A stretch of 64,000 nucleotides of DNA from Sistotremastrum niveocremeum HHB9708 (taxonomy: Eukaryota > Basidiomycota > Agaricomycetes > Sistotremastrales > Sistotremastraceae). The translations under genes were made by a program, and so were the position numbers. Positions within the stretch are counted from its first letter, which is position 1, and every line of letters starts with the position of its first letter. The DNA lies in NCBI GenBank assembly GCA_001630475.1, contig KV419397.1:751758-815757 (forward strand), read 5' to 3'. Below are positions 1 through 13,901 of this stretch, piece by piece. The notes below the pieces were generated by a model. That model did not search any database and had not been told where the DNA came from. It was given only the letters and a program-made list of their open reading frames with translations.

Positions 1-112
1 ACTTCGATCTCTCGATCGCTTCAGCACCATCTTCGGCTTTCATTCGATGTGATGTACATCATGCACTCAACAATTCGTGCCCTTTCCCATTTATTCTTTT
101 GTTATGGACACC

Positions 113-1575
113 TTATTTCCTCTCCGGAGTATCAGCAAACAACATCTCCTGAAATCCAGGCGGATACCGATCCCCCTCAACAGCATCCGCATCCTCCGCC
201 AACACACGTATCTCCTTCACTTCATCAGGTGTCAAATGGACTTTATACGCTCCGAGATTTTCGTTAAGATACTACATAATCATCAATAAACGCTCCAGGA
301 CCTCCATAAACGTGACTCACTTTAATCTTTTTGGTCCCGGGAATCGGACTGCACGGTGTAAGGAAGGGAGTGAGAAGGAGAAGGAGGGGAGCGTACATGA
401 TATCATCGCCTTGTTGGAGGAGCCACGATAATGTGACTTGACCCGCTGTAGCATCGTATTTTTCTCCGATTTTTTTAAGGTCGTCGACTACTTTTAACAG
501 TTTCGGGAAGTTCTCTGCCGAATATCTACATCCAAAAGTCCAAAAGGTTAGCAGTATGGAGGACGAATGGAGAATGATGGACTTGGGTACGACCCGTCTG
601 AAATCGTCTTTCTCGAAGTCCTCCGGGGATTTCTACATAGTATCCTATGTAAGCGTCTTCCCCCGAAATGATGAGAAACATACATATTGACCCGTAACAA
701 GTCCCCTCGCAAGCGGACTATAAGCAACAATCTTAACCCCCAACTCCCTCGCAGCATCCAACAACCCCATCTTCTCAATATCCAACACAAAAGGTGAATA
801 TTCAACTTGAATAGCCGCGATGGGATGAACGGCATGTGCACGACGAAGCGAGGAGACGGATGGCTCGGAAAGACCTAGATAGCGGACTTTTCCTTCTTTG
901 ACGAGTTGGGCCATTGCTTCGACTGTTTCTTCTATCGGAGTATTCTTGTCGACTCTGTCCGAGGCATGTTAGGCTTTAATGATGTAGGGAGAGGAGCGGA
1001 GGAGGGCGGACCGGTGAGCGTAGTAGAGGTCTATGACGTCGACTCCGAGGCGTTTTACGCTCTTTTCGAATGCTTGTCGGACGTAGGGTGAGTCGCCTCT
1101 GATACCTTGTCCTGTGAAACCGAATTTTGTAGCGAGGAATATTTGATCGCGTTTTCCAGTTCGTTTGAACCATTTTCCAATAACTTTATATTGCTCGATT
1201 AGTCCTGTATAATACCGCGAATAGCGAAGAATACTTGCAATCTTCGTTATCGAGATACATATCAGCTCTGCAGACACATAGGAAGTCAATGATTTGCCCG
1301 AAGAAGGCTAGGGTGTAGAGCGTGACGTACGTATCCCAATGCGTAGATCCAGCTGCTAAGCATTGATCGAGAACCTTGAATCGATCTTCATCAGATTCCG
1401 TAGCACCGTAAAAGCCACTCAAGCCTGATGATCAATCAAAATCAAAATTTGAATCAACGAGATGATCTCCAATCAAAGTCGAAGGTGATGAAAGATGTTG
1501 ACAATACTTACCCATCGCTCCGAAGCCGATGGCTGGGAAGGTAGCATCACCAATTTTACGAGGTGGGATAGCCAT
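113..1575 (-). CDS. Aldo/keto reductase (YakC / AKR13-like)
   Basis: NADPH-dependent aldo/keto reductase, probably cytosolic, reducing small aldehydes or ketones; the substrate cannot be told. Read on the minus strand it begins [19 protein letters not shown] and continues after an intron (donor near 1511, acceptor near 1423) with [15 protein letters not shown], typical of this subfamily. Later exons hold [22 protein letters not shown], the [12 protein letters not shown] block, [19 protein letters not shown], and the cofactor-binding PIPGTKKIK. The last exon gives [20 protein letters not shown] and ends DTPERK before a TAA at 113-115. About six short introns are needed. The start at 1573-1575 is the first ATG in frame with the conserved N-terminal strand. 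The reading from about 975 to 1290 is only partly settled. Confidence 0.9.
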
Positions 1576-2890
1576 GGTAAGTGTCTTAAGTTACGAAGGT
1601 AAGTAGAGGTGTCTCAGATGCTTGACGGTGAATATGCTCGCGATTTAAAGAATGCAACAGACAACGCTCGGAATTCGATCGCCTGTGGATCCCACGCAAG
1701 TCATACGCAGATCTCGATTATCCGGTACGGAACGTGTTCTACTGTTTTCGCAACGTCTGATTCAGCTTGCGGGGAAGGTTTGCTAAAGCAGATGACGAAA
1801 ATTGAATGACATCATTCGCTCAATCCGGTAATTCTATCGGACATGCGAGGCTAAAGCCGAAAACAGAATAAGCGCGCCAATGGGGAGTGGCGGATCGCTC
1901 TCGATTAGGCAGTGATCGACTGGTGATCGAGTACTGATCAGGTGGAAAAGCGAGGGCAGGGGTGTGGGGAAGACGATCGACGAGATGGTCTGGGCTGAAA
2001 AGCGACGGCCAGGATGCACCTTTCTTTCAATGAAATTTATTATATTATTTTGATGCGCCCTTGGAAGAATTCGAACGGGGAGGAAGCCATGTGCATCATG
2101 TCGACAGTAGGCAAGTCGGCACCTGTACACGGCGATGTTCATATTAAGATTTCCATTGTTATAGCATTCCGAATGCGAGCCCCTCGATACAACCAAACTG
2201 CTTTTGTCAGGACCGAAATGTCGTTGCCAGCGCAGGTGGAGCAAAGGAGGTGAGGTGGGGTAGATACGGAAGTCAGAAGCTCAACCTAATGTTTGGTTTG
2301 GATTAGCCGCATGAACGCCTCCCTCATATGTCGAATAAACATTAATTACGAAGATCGTGACGCACCTCCTTGCTGTATTTTCCACTTTCTTCCCATGAGC
2401 TCCAAAGCCAATAATATCCCTGCCAGCAAACTACCTCTCCTCAGCAAATTTCACAAAAGCAATACAACTCCTAAGACATGTCTCATACCCCGGTCGGGTC
2501 TCCACCTTAGACCATGGGTCGAGAACAATAAGCACAGGGGACGAAAGCCAAAAATTCGCTTGGCCGATGAGAAGCCGAGGAGCCGAGACATCGGAGATCG
2601 AAAACAAGGGGCTGTGATTGGTGGGCTGTTATCCCCGTTCCCGATCTGGATGTTTTGCCTCGGGCCTCGGCGGGCTTATGCGCTCGAGTAAGGCAACCCC
2701 TCGTTCGTTCCGTTCGGGCGGGTTCGTCTTTGCCTTCGCATCGCATCAAAGCCCCTCCTTCTCCTTTTCTCTCTCGATCTCCCGTCCGCTTTCTTTTCCT
2801 TATATTCCTTTCTTTCGAAAGGACTTGGAGAAGATCTGGAGACTTGGTCAAACGAGACGAAAAACAGGACGACAGGTCACGACGATTAGC
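1576..2890. other. Intergenic region, divergent promoters
   Basis: About 1.3 kb between the reductase (leftward) and the surface-protein gene (rightward). Short open frames here (for example 1834-2244 minus, 2014-2253 plus) overlap on opposite strands and show no motif or splice structure. A pyrimidine-rich stretch near 2755-2815 followed by TTATATTCC lies just before the surface-protein start and looks like a fungal core promoter and leader. Confidence 0.5.
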
Positions 2891-4330
2891 ATGGCGTTCA
2901 CTTATCTCCTTAGCTTACTCGCTTTCGCGACATTGGCCAGCGCTCAGGCATCAACGACTTTGGGGAACATCAGACCCACCACGCCCATAACCACCGCCCC
3001 CGCCCCTTCCACGACCATCTACACTTTCGTCTTTTTCTTAGGAAATGGCGGAAATACCGACTTTACCGTCTGCGAACCAGGATTGATCAACTGGGCCGTC
3101 GAACCTCTCCTTACTTCGGATGTTCCGGTCCCAGTGACTCTGTACGCTACGCAAGGTAGCGCATATCATGGGATCACCAATCAGGCGATATTGGGGAATG
3201 GAAGTTGGCAATGGCCTGCTGTTAATCTCCCTGCTGGGTCGTATACACTTTATGGTCAAGCTAGTGGATACAAGTTCCAAGGAACCACTACAATGACCAT
3301 CGTCCCCGGCACATCCACCGCCTGCCTCCCTAAACCATCTTCCTCATCCGCATCTTCCACATCCACGCCTGCAAATCTTCCTGTCTCAACTCCCTTATCA
3401 TCCGCCCCCTCATCATCATCCGCATCAATCATCGTCCCCGTAGGCTCAACATCCACAGGCTCCCATCTTTCCACCGGTGCAAAAGCGGGAATCGCAACCG
3501 GTGCATCCCTCGTCGTCGCCGCAGCCCTCATCGCCCTCCTCACCTTCTTCCTCTGCCGAAACCGCAACCGCCGCACATCCCGTCAATTCCGAGACGACTT
3601 CGGTGGCGGCACAGGGAAATTCAAAGGACTGCACAGCGGCACCGATGGTCCCGAGCCTCCAGCCGCCGTAGCATCATACGGATATCCCGAAGACGCATTC
3701 GGCCGTACCTCCCCTCTCGGTGCCACTCCTGCTGGTACGGAGCGTGCTAGTGCTTACGGAATGATGCGCGCAGACTCTGATCCATTCAGTGAGAAATCAG
3801 CATTGCCAGCTGGCGCTCAACCTCCTGTATGGCCAAACGTGGCTCCGGTCCCTCAAGCTCGCGCACGACCTCGTCATTCACCTTCATCCTCCTCATCACG
3901 CGTTAGCGTACCCGAAAGCATGGAGATGACTCCTACATCCGCATTCGGTCATTCTACTCAACCTTCTGAATCTCATTCGATGGGTGCTGGAGTCGCTCTG
4001 TCGAGGAGTACCTCCGAGTCGGAACATCGTCGTTCGAGAGGACCGATGACGAGGAAACCTGTCCCGGTGTATGACCTTGACGATCCCCAACTTCACGAGT
4101 CGAATCCGTCTATCCATTCCTCGGGTTCAAACAGCGGCGATCTTCATAATTTGAACGTTGCCCCGAACGTGCCTACGTTCCCGATCACACATGTTCCAGG
4201 CGCCGCTCCCGAGCTCCAACATAAAGCGAGTTTCGGAGATGCATACGGCAACGTGCATTATCTGATTCCGGATATGCCTCCTGAGCGTACCGTCAGCCCG
4301 CCTATCGCTGTTCGTAACATCAGAGGATAA
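2891..4330 (+). CDS. Single-pass (type I) surface protein, unknown function
   Basis: A 479-residue protein in one exon. The open frame extends upstream, but the ATG at 2891 starts a clear signal peptide (MAFTYLLSLLAFATLASAQA), so that start is chosen. An extracellular part of about 110 residues follows, with cysteines (VCEPG, TACLP) and a motif NGSWQWPAVNLPAGSYTLYG that looks like a beta-sandwich fold. Next come a Ser/Thr/Pro-rich stalk, one membrane helix near residues 198-220 (GIATGASLVVAAALIALLTF) followed by basic FLCRNRNRR, and a long low-complexity cytosolic tail. The layout suggests a cell-wall or plasma-membrane sensor-like protein. No known family was recognised. The two genes at 49113 and 51233 have the same layout but unrelated outer domains. 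Confidence 0.8.
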   Translation: MAFTYLLSLLAFATLASAQASTTLGNIRPTTPITTAPAPSTTIYTFVFFLGNGGNTDFTVCEPGLINWAVEPLLTSDVPVPVTLYATQGSAYHGITNQAILGNGSWQWPAVNLPAGSYTLYGQASGYKFQGTTTMTIVPGTSTACLPKPSSSSASSTSTPANLPVSTPLSSAPSSSSASIIVPVGSTSTGSHLSTGAKAGIATGASLVVAAALIALLTFFLCRNRNRRTSRQFRDDFGGGTGKFKGLHSGTDGPEPPAAVASYGYPEDAFGRTSPLGATPAGTERASAYGMMRADSDPFSEKSALPAGAQPPVWPNVAPVPQARARPRHSPSSSSSRVSVPESMEMTPTSAFGHSTQPSESHSMGAGVALSRSTSESEHRRSRGPMTRKPVPVYDLDDPQLHESNPSIHSSGSNSGDLHNLNVAPNVPTFPITHVPGAAPELQHKASFGDAYGNVHYLIPDMPPERTVSPPIAVRNIRG

Positions 4331-6317
4331 ACGGCGTTGGAAGAACACGTCATACCTGGTTTCACTCGCTTCGGTGCATATAATGGTTTAATGGTAAAAA
4401 GGAATCGTAGTTTCACCTAGTTAGTTTCGGTTAGTGTTCTTTTAGTGTCCTCATTTTCTTCGCGTACCTTTCTCGCGTACTTACGTCCATCACGCTTCAG
4501 CTCTCCACTTCTTCACTTGTTACGACCGCTCACATAGTCAGTCATACCTCTTGCTTAGCTTCAGCTGGAACGTTTTCCCTCACCACTTTTTCTTCTGTTT
4601 TTGTTTTAACGTTTATTACTTCTGTTAGTCGGAAGTTGTTAGTCCTCATTTTGTCGACGTCGATGATAGTCCTTAGTACGTACGTATGTAACAGTTCAAT
4701 TCATGTGTCTTGTCTTGATGTAATACCCTGACCGCCGTTTCGCACCTTGCTTTCCAAAATTCTAAGATAGAGCATCGGAATCTTAGAGAGTAAGGTTTCG
4801 GCAAAGAGTCAGTAAGACGCATTGAAGGCTTGCTGTCGATAGTCCGTGTAGATTCTGGTAGTACATTCGTTGACCAGAGTAAGGAAGGACGAACGGATAC
4901 AAAGCGAAATTCGGGACTCGCGAGGGTGCATAGCAAGCTTGATGTACCCGTATGCCCCAAGAACCTTGTCGTCTTCAGTGTGCGAAGGGAGAGATTCCGA
5001 TGCACATGCGGACGATAGATTCTCCCGCTCTCCAAATAGTTTCTTCAGAATTATCGAGTTTGAGTTTAAGGTTCGCAAAAGCCAAAGGCGATAGAGAGGC
5101 TCAGGGCTTGGCAAGCGGGCCAAGCCAAGACCACGGATAGACAGACAGCTGGCAGGATCGGGTAAGATCAGGAATCAGGACTCAGGACTCAGGAATCGCG
5201 GACGAAGGAGCTCGTGGATTCTGGGGTGCGTTGATTTACTATCGAGACGGAGCGAGCGTAGGTCTGAGCGTCAGGGTGAGTGTGCTCGTGCTCGCGAGTC
5301 TGGGAGCGAGGGCGTAGACGAGGGCAATGGGCAGAGGGCAGAGCAAGAGGGCAGTAGGGCAGAGACAAACGCTATCTCGTATCTCGTTGAGGGAGAAGAG
5401 GGTATATATGCACCGCGCGTCGATGTCCAAAGGAGATTTCATATCTCCAGCGCTCTGGGCCTCTGAAGGACTCAATGGCCTAATAAAGGTATGGTCGTTG
5501 ATGCGTTGACAAGTGATAAAGGGGCACAGCCTCAACGCTCGTTGGAAATCAAATTGCGAGGGGGAGGTATATCTAGGTTTAGGAAAGGGCGGTCAGGGCT
5601 GTTTTTTAAGTTGTGATTGAGCGCATCACTGACCTTGGGATGAAAGTTCTCAGAGCTCCAGGCTACAGCAGACGTGGATAATCAGAATAGTTGCTCTGTT
5701 ACTTGCTTTCCACTCTGCAGAGCAGTTCACGGCCGTTTGGCGCACTTTTCAGGACGATTTTAACCGCATATACACCTCTTGAAGGCTCAGAGTCGAGACT
5801 GCCGCCACGATACACAGGAATGGTCGAAATGAAAACCAGGAGATGTAGAAATGCATAAGGGTTCCCTAGGCCATCGAGGTAGAAGGCAAGATGAAGATAA
5901 GATGGTGACGGGGCATTTTTCGTCGTTCAGACAGACTATGGTCAGCGGGACAGATTTTGGCATGGCAAGAGCTCAAAACAGGAAAATCGACGCGCTTTAT
6001 TGACCGTTGTTTTCCCGCCCATTGATCACGTGACATATTAAGCCGGGATTTTCCCAGGAGCGACGTACCCCAGGCGGACACTGGAGTCTAACTTTTATAA
6101 CGTGGTACATTATGAAAGGACGAAGTAGAGAGAAGGGATACAGTGAGATATATCGATACAGATTGCCTGAAAGATGAGTAGGGTGTTGAAGCCGGTCTAG
6201 GATGTAGAATTCAATAAAATATACTTTTATCCCGAGTTTTAGGCAGAGGCAGGTCACGGTGCTGTCTCGCAATCTCCCGGGATTCTGTGGTCAGTCATTG
6301 GGCTACCTCATCGCGTT
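4331..6317. other. Intergenic region, no gene seen
   Basis: About 2 kb downstream of both flanking genes, which converge here. Open frames of up to 120 codons overlap on both strands, and none shows a motif, signal or splice pattern. A small run of GGACTCA/GGAATCA-type repeats lies near 5167-5200. Confidence 0.5.
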
Positions 6318-8257
6318 TCATGACCATCCCTCTCCGTCTGATTCGCCCCTTCTCCTCAAGGGCAGAGGTAGCCAAGGTCGCCTGGTTTGTCGAAAGACGG
6401 CCAGTTGATTCAGTTTCTTGCTTCCGCTATCCCATTGCATAGGATTGCCAGCCAATCCCACTTTTCGAATCCTGCGCAATCTGAAGAGACGGAAATGAAA
6501 ATGTGCTTCGCAGGGCTAGGACAGGGACCACACCTTCTCAAACCTAGCCAGCTGACTGATCCAGCAATAGCAGAAGCCAGGATACTCATGAGGAAGAACG
6601 CATATGGATCATTCTCGAGATGACTTTGCAACTGGGGATAAGATGAGAACTGGGCTGCAGGGATGATAGAAGGGAACGTACATTCATCCCAAAGAGACCA
6701 GCAACTAAAGCTCCAACCCCGATACCCATCGTACATATGGAGACTTTCAGGTCCAAGGCAAGGAGGGCGTTACGATTTGAATCGAGAATAAGCTCGACGA
6801 TCTCTTGCGTGGATTGCACGTTGCTCTAATCATGAAATCAAACGCGTTTTTGCCAGTTATAGAGGCAACGACCCACTTGAATGGTTTCCGCTTCATTAAC
6901 GATCTCCTCAACTTGCTTTGAGTAAGACTCAAGAAGAACTTCGATATCGTCATGATCGGAGGGCTCCCGAGTGAGCCCCTTAGATCGATCGCTCAGATAC
7001 ATTGCCACCAGATCTTCATCCTGCTCCAGCACTTCCTCTAAAGCCTCTTCGACCTGTAAATCGTGGCTCAGGACATCACCGGCAGGGGGATGAAACGCGA
7101 GACTTACGAGTTTCGCTCGATTCTGGAACGCGGTCAAACGTCGCGAATAATGGAGTAGCCTCCGGAATTTGTCTCGATCAATATCGTCTTCCAACTCAGC
7201 TAGTAATCCACCCACAAGGTTGCGGGTGAACACCATTTCGGCTTCCAGTGCACTCACGACGGAGAGAAAGACGGAGTCCATTGCGCTGGCGATCCATTAA
7301 CGAACGATTGACGAACCCCAGCGCATCGCAGACATACCGAAACTCGTAAGGGAGGGAAGATCCTTTGGCCTTCAAGTTATGCTTTTAGAAGTTCAGTGAC
7401 ACGTGTGTTAACTCTTCTTTTGGGGTACCCACTTCAAGATGGTATAGGAACACGGAATGAAGTCGTGAATCGGCGGAGCCATAGCTATCGAATAGGAAGA
7501 CGGCGTTGGCTTTGACAAGCGCCCGGATGTGCAGCACATTGATCTACAGATGGCAAGTGTCAGGAGCCTCTCCTGAAGCGCCACGGAAGGTACTCACCAG
7601 AATGGCTTCCTTCCTAACTAGTATCGTGGGGACCAGATTTGGTATTCGACTGTCAATTTTGCGGAGATCACGTTGCTGCACTTACGGATTAGTGCATTGA
7701 GGGCATGGTGATACTTCAATACCGTCCACTTACATTGAGCTTATGTTCATTACATAGATCCGACTTCTTGAATTGCCCAGATATCGTTTTAACATTTCCT
7801 GATCGAAATATGATTAAGCGCCTGAAAAAGGTCGTGTGGTCGCCTACCATCGGCATCTAGAACTGTACCTGGAAGGCGGAAGTAGGATAAGAATGGGATA
7901 ATGAACGGCGTTGACTACGGGGCGCTTACACCGTAACATGAAATCACTTGGTTGCCTGCTTTTCAGTGCTTTCTCGAGAATTGCAGCACGTGCAGCATCC
8001 TCCTCTCCATCAGGCAGTTCGGAAAATGGCTCCTGGGTCTTGAACTTTGATCCTAACCCTAGCCATTTATGTCGTTTCGATATAGTACCAAGAGCTGGAT
8101 CACTGGGTGCCCCAGCAATCGTTGGTCGATGTTCCGATGTTTTGAAGAAATGATGGACATTTCGCCTGAACGACGGTGAAGACAGGTTAGTTTGTGATGC
8201 TGCTTTTCTGACTGGATGTGGTAGATTAGAGCTAGGGATAGTAAGACGTCTCAGCAT
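6318..8257 (-). CDS. MRS2: Mitochondrial magnesium channel MRS2/LPE10 (CorA family)
   Basis: Inner-membrane Mg2+ channel of mitochondria. The start at 8257 gives MLRRLTIPSSNLPH, a basic amphipathic leader that fits matrix import. In order: CTVLDADG, NVKTISGQFKKSDLC, the AMDSVFLSVVSALEAE block (7.2 kb), VLEQDEDLVAMYLSDR, a coiled region, ELILDSNRNALLALDLK, and the first membrane helix ending in the CorA signature GLFGMN (near 6.69 kb). After an intron (acceptor giving GMN-LQSHLENDPYAFF) comes the second helix. The frame could run straight on to a stop at 6410. A GTGTGG...TTCAG intron there instead restores the basic RRLRRIRKVGL found in MRS2 tails, and then a TGA at 6318. I prefer that reading. 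The protein then carries about 35 extra C-terminal residues. At least eight introns. Confidence 0.92.
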
Positions 8258-8923
8258 CGAGAGGGCCTCTGGCGAAAGAGACGTCACATCGGTGTGACGA
8301 CGGCCGTGTGACACACCTCGTCCCGTGCCATCAACCACGGCCGCAACGATGGCGCAACAGATGATGCTTTCCTGCAAGAAATGTCACGACGCTCCGTTTC
8401 ATAGTGGACCGTTCATCTGACGGCATTATTGAATTTTTGCGCGGATTTCCGACGACTTGTGACTGAAAGCCACAATGTCCTAATTTTCATGAGCTTGAAC
8501 GATGATTTCAATTCGGTTAAGATCGAAGTCAACGATTCTCGATAGATTCACGGAATCTATTCCCTGACGTCGGCCTTTGGCTCCCCAGATTACCAAGGTT
8601 TGGAGATATTCGTCTGTGGCCCGGGTCCAGGTCAGATGACGATCTCAAGCCCGAACCATTCAAAATGACCGGCCGAAGGGCTGCTAATCTAATCTCTCAA
8701 TTGCAATGGCGGATATATCCGGCAACTTTCCCTAAGATCTCATTTTCGCTAACTCGGAAAGTTGGATCCTGTGCCTGCTTGTCTTATCCGAGTCAGCTTG
8801 ACCTTTCCAGTTGCTCCGCTGGTCCGAGAACGTCACCCTTCTCCCTGGGCAAACTCCTGCTGCTACTTGTTTACATCTTATACCATGATATGGTCTTGAT
8901 TCCTCCACTTCTCCAAAGTGCAC

Positions 8924-9751
8924 CATGGCAGATCTGAGACGAATGATGGCAGCTGCAGCAAGCCTCTCTCGATGTTTGCTCGAAAATTCGATATCTCATG
9001 GTTTCTACGGATCCGTGATGACGTCCTTGATGGGCTCTGGCTTCAATACAGAGGTAGGAGCTCTTAGTTTGCATACCGATCTCTCCTGCAACTTGGCGTG
9101 ATAACTTTCAATGTTAGGACGTTAGCTGCATCGTTGAACGAGGACCAACTGGGATGCACCCCTTCAGACGAGTCCGAGAGGCTCTCGAAGGTAATGACCA
9201 GCTAGCTGTTACTAACTCTCCGTGGACGAACAGGTAAGGAACGCGCCATCGATCGTCACTGCCAATGTTTACTTTCATCGATCAGGCTTTTTATTACATA
9301 TACTCAAGTGATCCCGCCAATCACCGTACGTGGGTCTTAGAGCATAAATTGTCGGCTATATTGAACGTCATTTCTCGATTTCTTTGTTGTAGATTGAAAT
9401 ACTTCCGGCCGGAGAGGAGGGTCCACGCCGCCTTGACTCAAACACAGTGACACCGATACGTGGAGTTCCATTTCTCAACATCACCGAATTTATCAGAGCA
9501 AAACTTCGGGCTTGGACAACGTAAGATCTTGTTGTCTCGGTCGTCAGATAAATATCTAAATGAGCTTTTGCGACAGCCGGGGATTGGAGCAAGATGCTCA
9601 TGACTTATTATTCATGCTGACACGATACTGGACACAGGTTGACATCAATCGGATACCTGATGCAGACATGGAACGTTTTGTTTCTCAACACGAAGAGGCA
9701 ACGACGGCGTGGGATGCTATAAAAGCCCAGTACGAAAACGATAGTCCTTGA
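8924..9751 (+). CDS. Nucleotidyltransferase-fold protein, uncharacterised
   Basis: A small protein of about 190 residues in five exons. It starts MADLRRMMAAAASLSRCLLE; then come SHGFYGSVMTSLMGSGFNTE, DVSCIVERGPTG, VREALEGNDQLAV, SPWTNR, IEILPAGEEGPRRLDS, VPFLNITEFIRAKLRAW and RGLEQDAHDLLFMLTRY. The layout (helix, small-residue loop, D-x-C-x-V acidic strand, later EILPAG strand, then a helical region with an Asp) is that of fungal proteins with a minimal nucleotidyltransferase core; the family assignment is from memory. Introns: 9053-9117, a 55 bp intron after SPWTNR, one around 9330-9391, and one near 9520-9577. The start is chosen because it is the only ATG that leads into the conserved helix. 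The substrate is unknown. Confidence 0.75.
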
Positions 9752-12153
9752 ATCTCCCAAAGCGAGAAGTGAGGAACGTGGCAAAGCTGGTAACAGGAAG
9801 GATGTTCCGATATTACATTGGAGTAGTCTACCCTGAAGTAGTGATGCAATTATCAGCGCTTAACCACTGAAAGATCGAAGTACCAAGAACAGATTTAGTT
9901 AGTCCGGGCTGATAGTTCTAAAGTTGTAGCCATCGTACCTCTTGGTCACCGCGTGTCTAGTGACTATAGTCGCCAGCAATACATCGCAGTTTCGAGCGGA
10001 GTCATCCCATGATGCTTCTCAATCTCATGCAAAAAAATTCCTGTACCTGTAAATCCCTATGAACGCCCGTCGAGCATCTGCAATGCTGGAGTCGCTGTGC
10101 GACAGCAACGTATGAGCTATAATTGCGTGTCCCATCACCTCTTGGCCGTCAAGCGCGTCTCTTGATCTTCATTGACGCAGCTTGCCCTTACTAATGAAGG
10201 CTGGTCCTACGTGGGAGGTCAACGACCGGGCTCGGATAGCGTCGATCAAGATCACGAAGCCGAGTTCGATTGAGCGAAGCACGGTGTTAGGCCCTGCAGA
10301 GGTTTCACTCCCTGCAAGCCGTGGAAAAAGACAGCCGGAGAAAGCCAAGCAGTATGTTGTGTCGGTTCCAGTTTACCTGTCGGAGGAACCTGCAGAACGA
10401 TGTGGGGAGCGCTGCCGCTCGTAAGCGGATCAATCCGAGGGAGAAAAGCAACGTGGTCTCGCCATTTGTGGCTGAGGCCGTTGAATAAACGATTTCTTGT
10501 CAGGCAGAGACCATGCGTTCACTTTGATAGAGCTTCGTGGCGGCGAGTGGTTCACTGCATAGAGTACCCTGAAGCCGAGCGAGAAGAAGTGCAGAAAATA
10601 GCGTGGGTGTCGTGATTCAATATGACGGAATCCAAGTTTCATCCCGTCGAAAGATGACTCTGAGTGTCACCTAAATCGAAGCTCAGGATGATCACTATCA
10701 CGATTCACTTGATGTTGCTGGTTGGTTCCCTTCCTCGGCGATGTCAGCTCGCTAGACAGATCAAGAAATAGTGAGAATCTCCGATCATGGAACCAAAATA
10801 TTAGTTGTCGCCGAGATTCAGGAGCAAGGAAGATCTCAGTCTCTGTGTGTTTGTAAAGGCCCCCAACGGGGCTTAATAGCCGAAATTATCCGTCTTCCAC
10901 TGTCGAATAGCAATTCGGGATGAACGACATTTTTTGGACTGATAGATCGTCTGCGAAGATCACGAGTTTGTCCTGCGAAACAAAATGCAGGTTTCGTGGG
11001 ACTATGATATTCACAAACATAAGTGCACTGGAACATGATGACATTGAAGCCTGAATGCAGCTTAAAGAAGAGCAACTATGATATTGCTGTCCGCAAAGCA
11101 GAAACATGACGTATGCCACTGAACAAGTGGTTTTCGGCGAAGAGCGTCCGACACTCACTATGTGTCAACTTGTCCCGCCGAATCTCTCAATTTCACAAGT
11201 CCTTCGCAAGAATCCGTAGGGATGCCCATCCATCTAAGGCATATCCACGAAAATTTTGATAAGGTCGTCCTGATGATACAATCGGGAAAAACCTAGTAAA
11301 TTTTCCTTCAAACGGATCACTTTGGGCCTGAGAAAATGAACATACAAAAGTTTGTTTATGTGGGGTAGACGGCCCGGAGTCTGTTAAGCACTCGCAGGTT
11401 CCATTGAAACCTAAGATACAGTTCGAGACCGATAAACCGACTCCTGAGGAAACGGATGCCATCTTGATCGTTGAGCATGCAGGCACATTGCGTACCTTTC
11501 CTAAAGGCGAGTAATGATAACGATAACGCTATTGCGACACCCGGAGCTCAGAGACTATCCTTGGCCAGGTGTTGGATAAGAATATTAATGCTCGGGGAGT
11601 ACCGAACTTCATTGCGATAAAGATCCTGACCGCGGAAAAGATAGAGTCCTCTAACATTGAATGACACAAGTGATTCAGAAGCTCTATCACGTCAGTTGTT
11701 ACTCGCGAGTAGAATGTCAAGAGGCTGTACCCAAGAAAAAATATGTTGAAAAGCGCTGGAAGGTCATCTGTCCAGCATTTCTGCTCCGCTTGAAGACGGC
11801 CGAGGGGTATTTTTTGAAAGTAGTATAGTCTGAGCGAGCTCAGGAGTGAGACGATAGAAGTCATTGAAGTTTCGAGGCCAAACGTTCGCGGCAACAATGC
11901 CACTTCATTATCCCTTGAACAAGCGGGGTTGAGATCTCGAGAGTTCGAGGCAGATGCCGGTTGTAAAAAGGAAAATTATCACACAATCCGTATCTCCCAC
12001 GAGCACCGGGAGCGCTGAGACTCAGGTCACACCACTGTGTTGGACATCAAACAAAGTAAATAGCTGAAGTTAACTGTATACATTCCCGACGCCACAACAT
12101 CGCTCAAAGACGAAGAGAAACAATGCACCACTTGCAGATCATTATGCCTTCGA
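9752..12153. other. Long region without a supported gene
   Basis: About 2.4 kb. Minus-strand open frames at 10886-11158, 11193-11486 and 11529-11903 follow each other and could be exons of one gene. They share no recognisable motif, lack convincing splice sites, and the last begins with GTG. Plus-strand frames at 10182-10615 are equally weak. This may be a decayed gene or plain intergenic DNA. Confidence 0.4.
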
Positions 12154-13697
<1,544 letters not shown>

Positions 13698-13901
13698 TTC
13701 GAGGTGAGGACGGGGTACGGGTTTAGGTTTGGTCGATTACGCGTTGCTGGACGCGTGTCGGATATCGGATGCTCTTTCTTCACCGCGACGAACAGGAGCA
13801 GAGACTTGCTTAAAATGAGCATGGGACTATCTAATGAATGTATAGGTACAGATTCGGGATGCGATACCCGACCGAGAGCAGCACGGAGTACCCTCGCTGA
13901 C

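Noticed and set aside
1834-2253. Overlapping open frames on both strands upstream of the reductase (136 and 79 codons).
   Set aside because: No motif, signal or splice pattern; they mirror each other and sit in a divergent promoter region.
4673-5140. Open frames of up to 120 codons on both strands.
   Set aside because: Composition not gene-like, starts not supported, and the frames overlap on opposite strands.
10886-11903. Three successive minus-strand frames that might be exons of a membrane protein.
   Set aside because: No recognisable helices in order, no good donor and acceptor pairs, and a GTG start; kept only as a note on the region.
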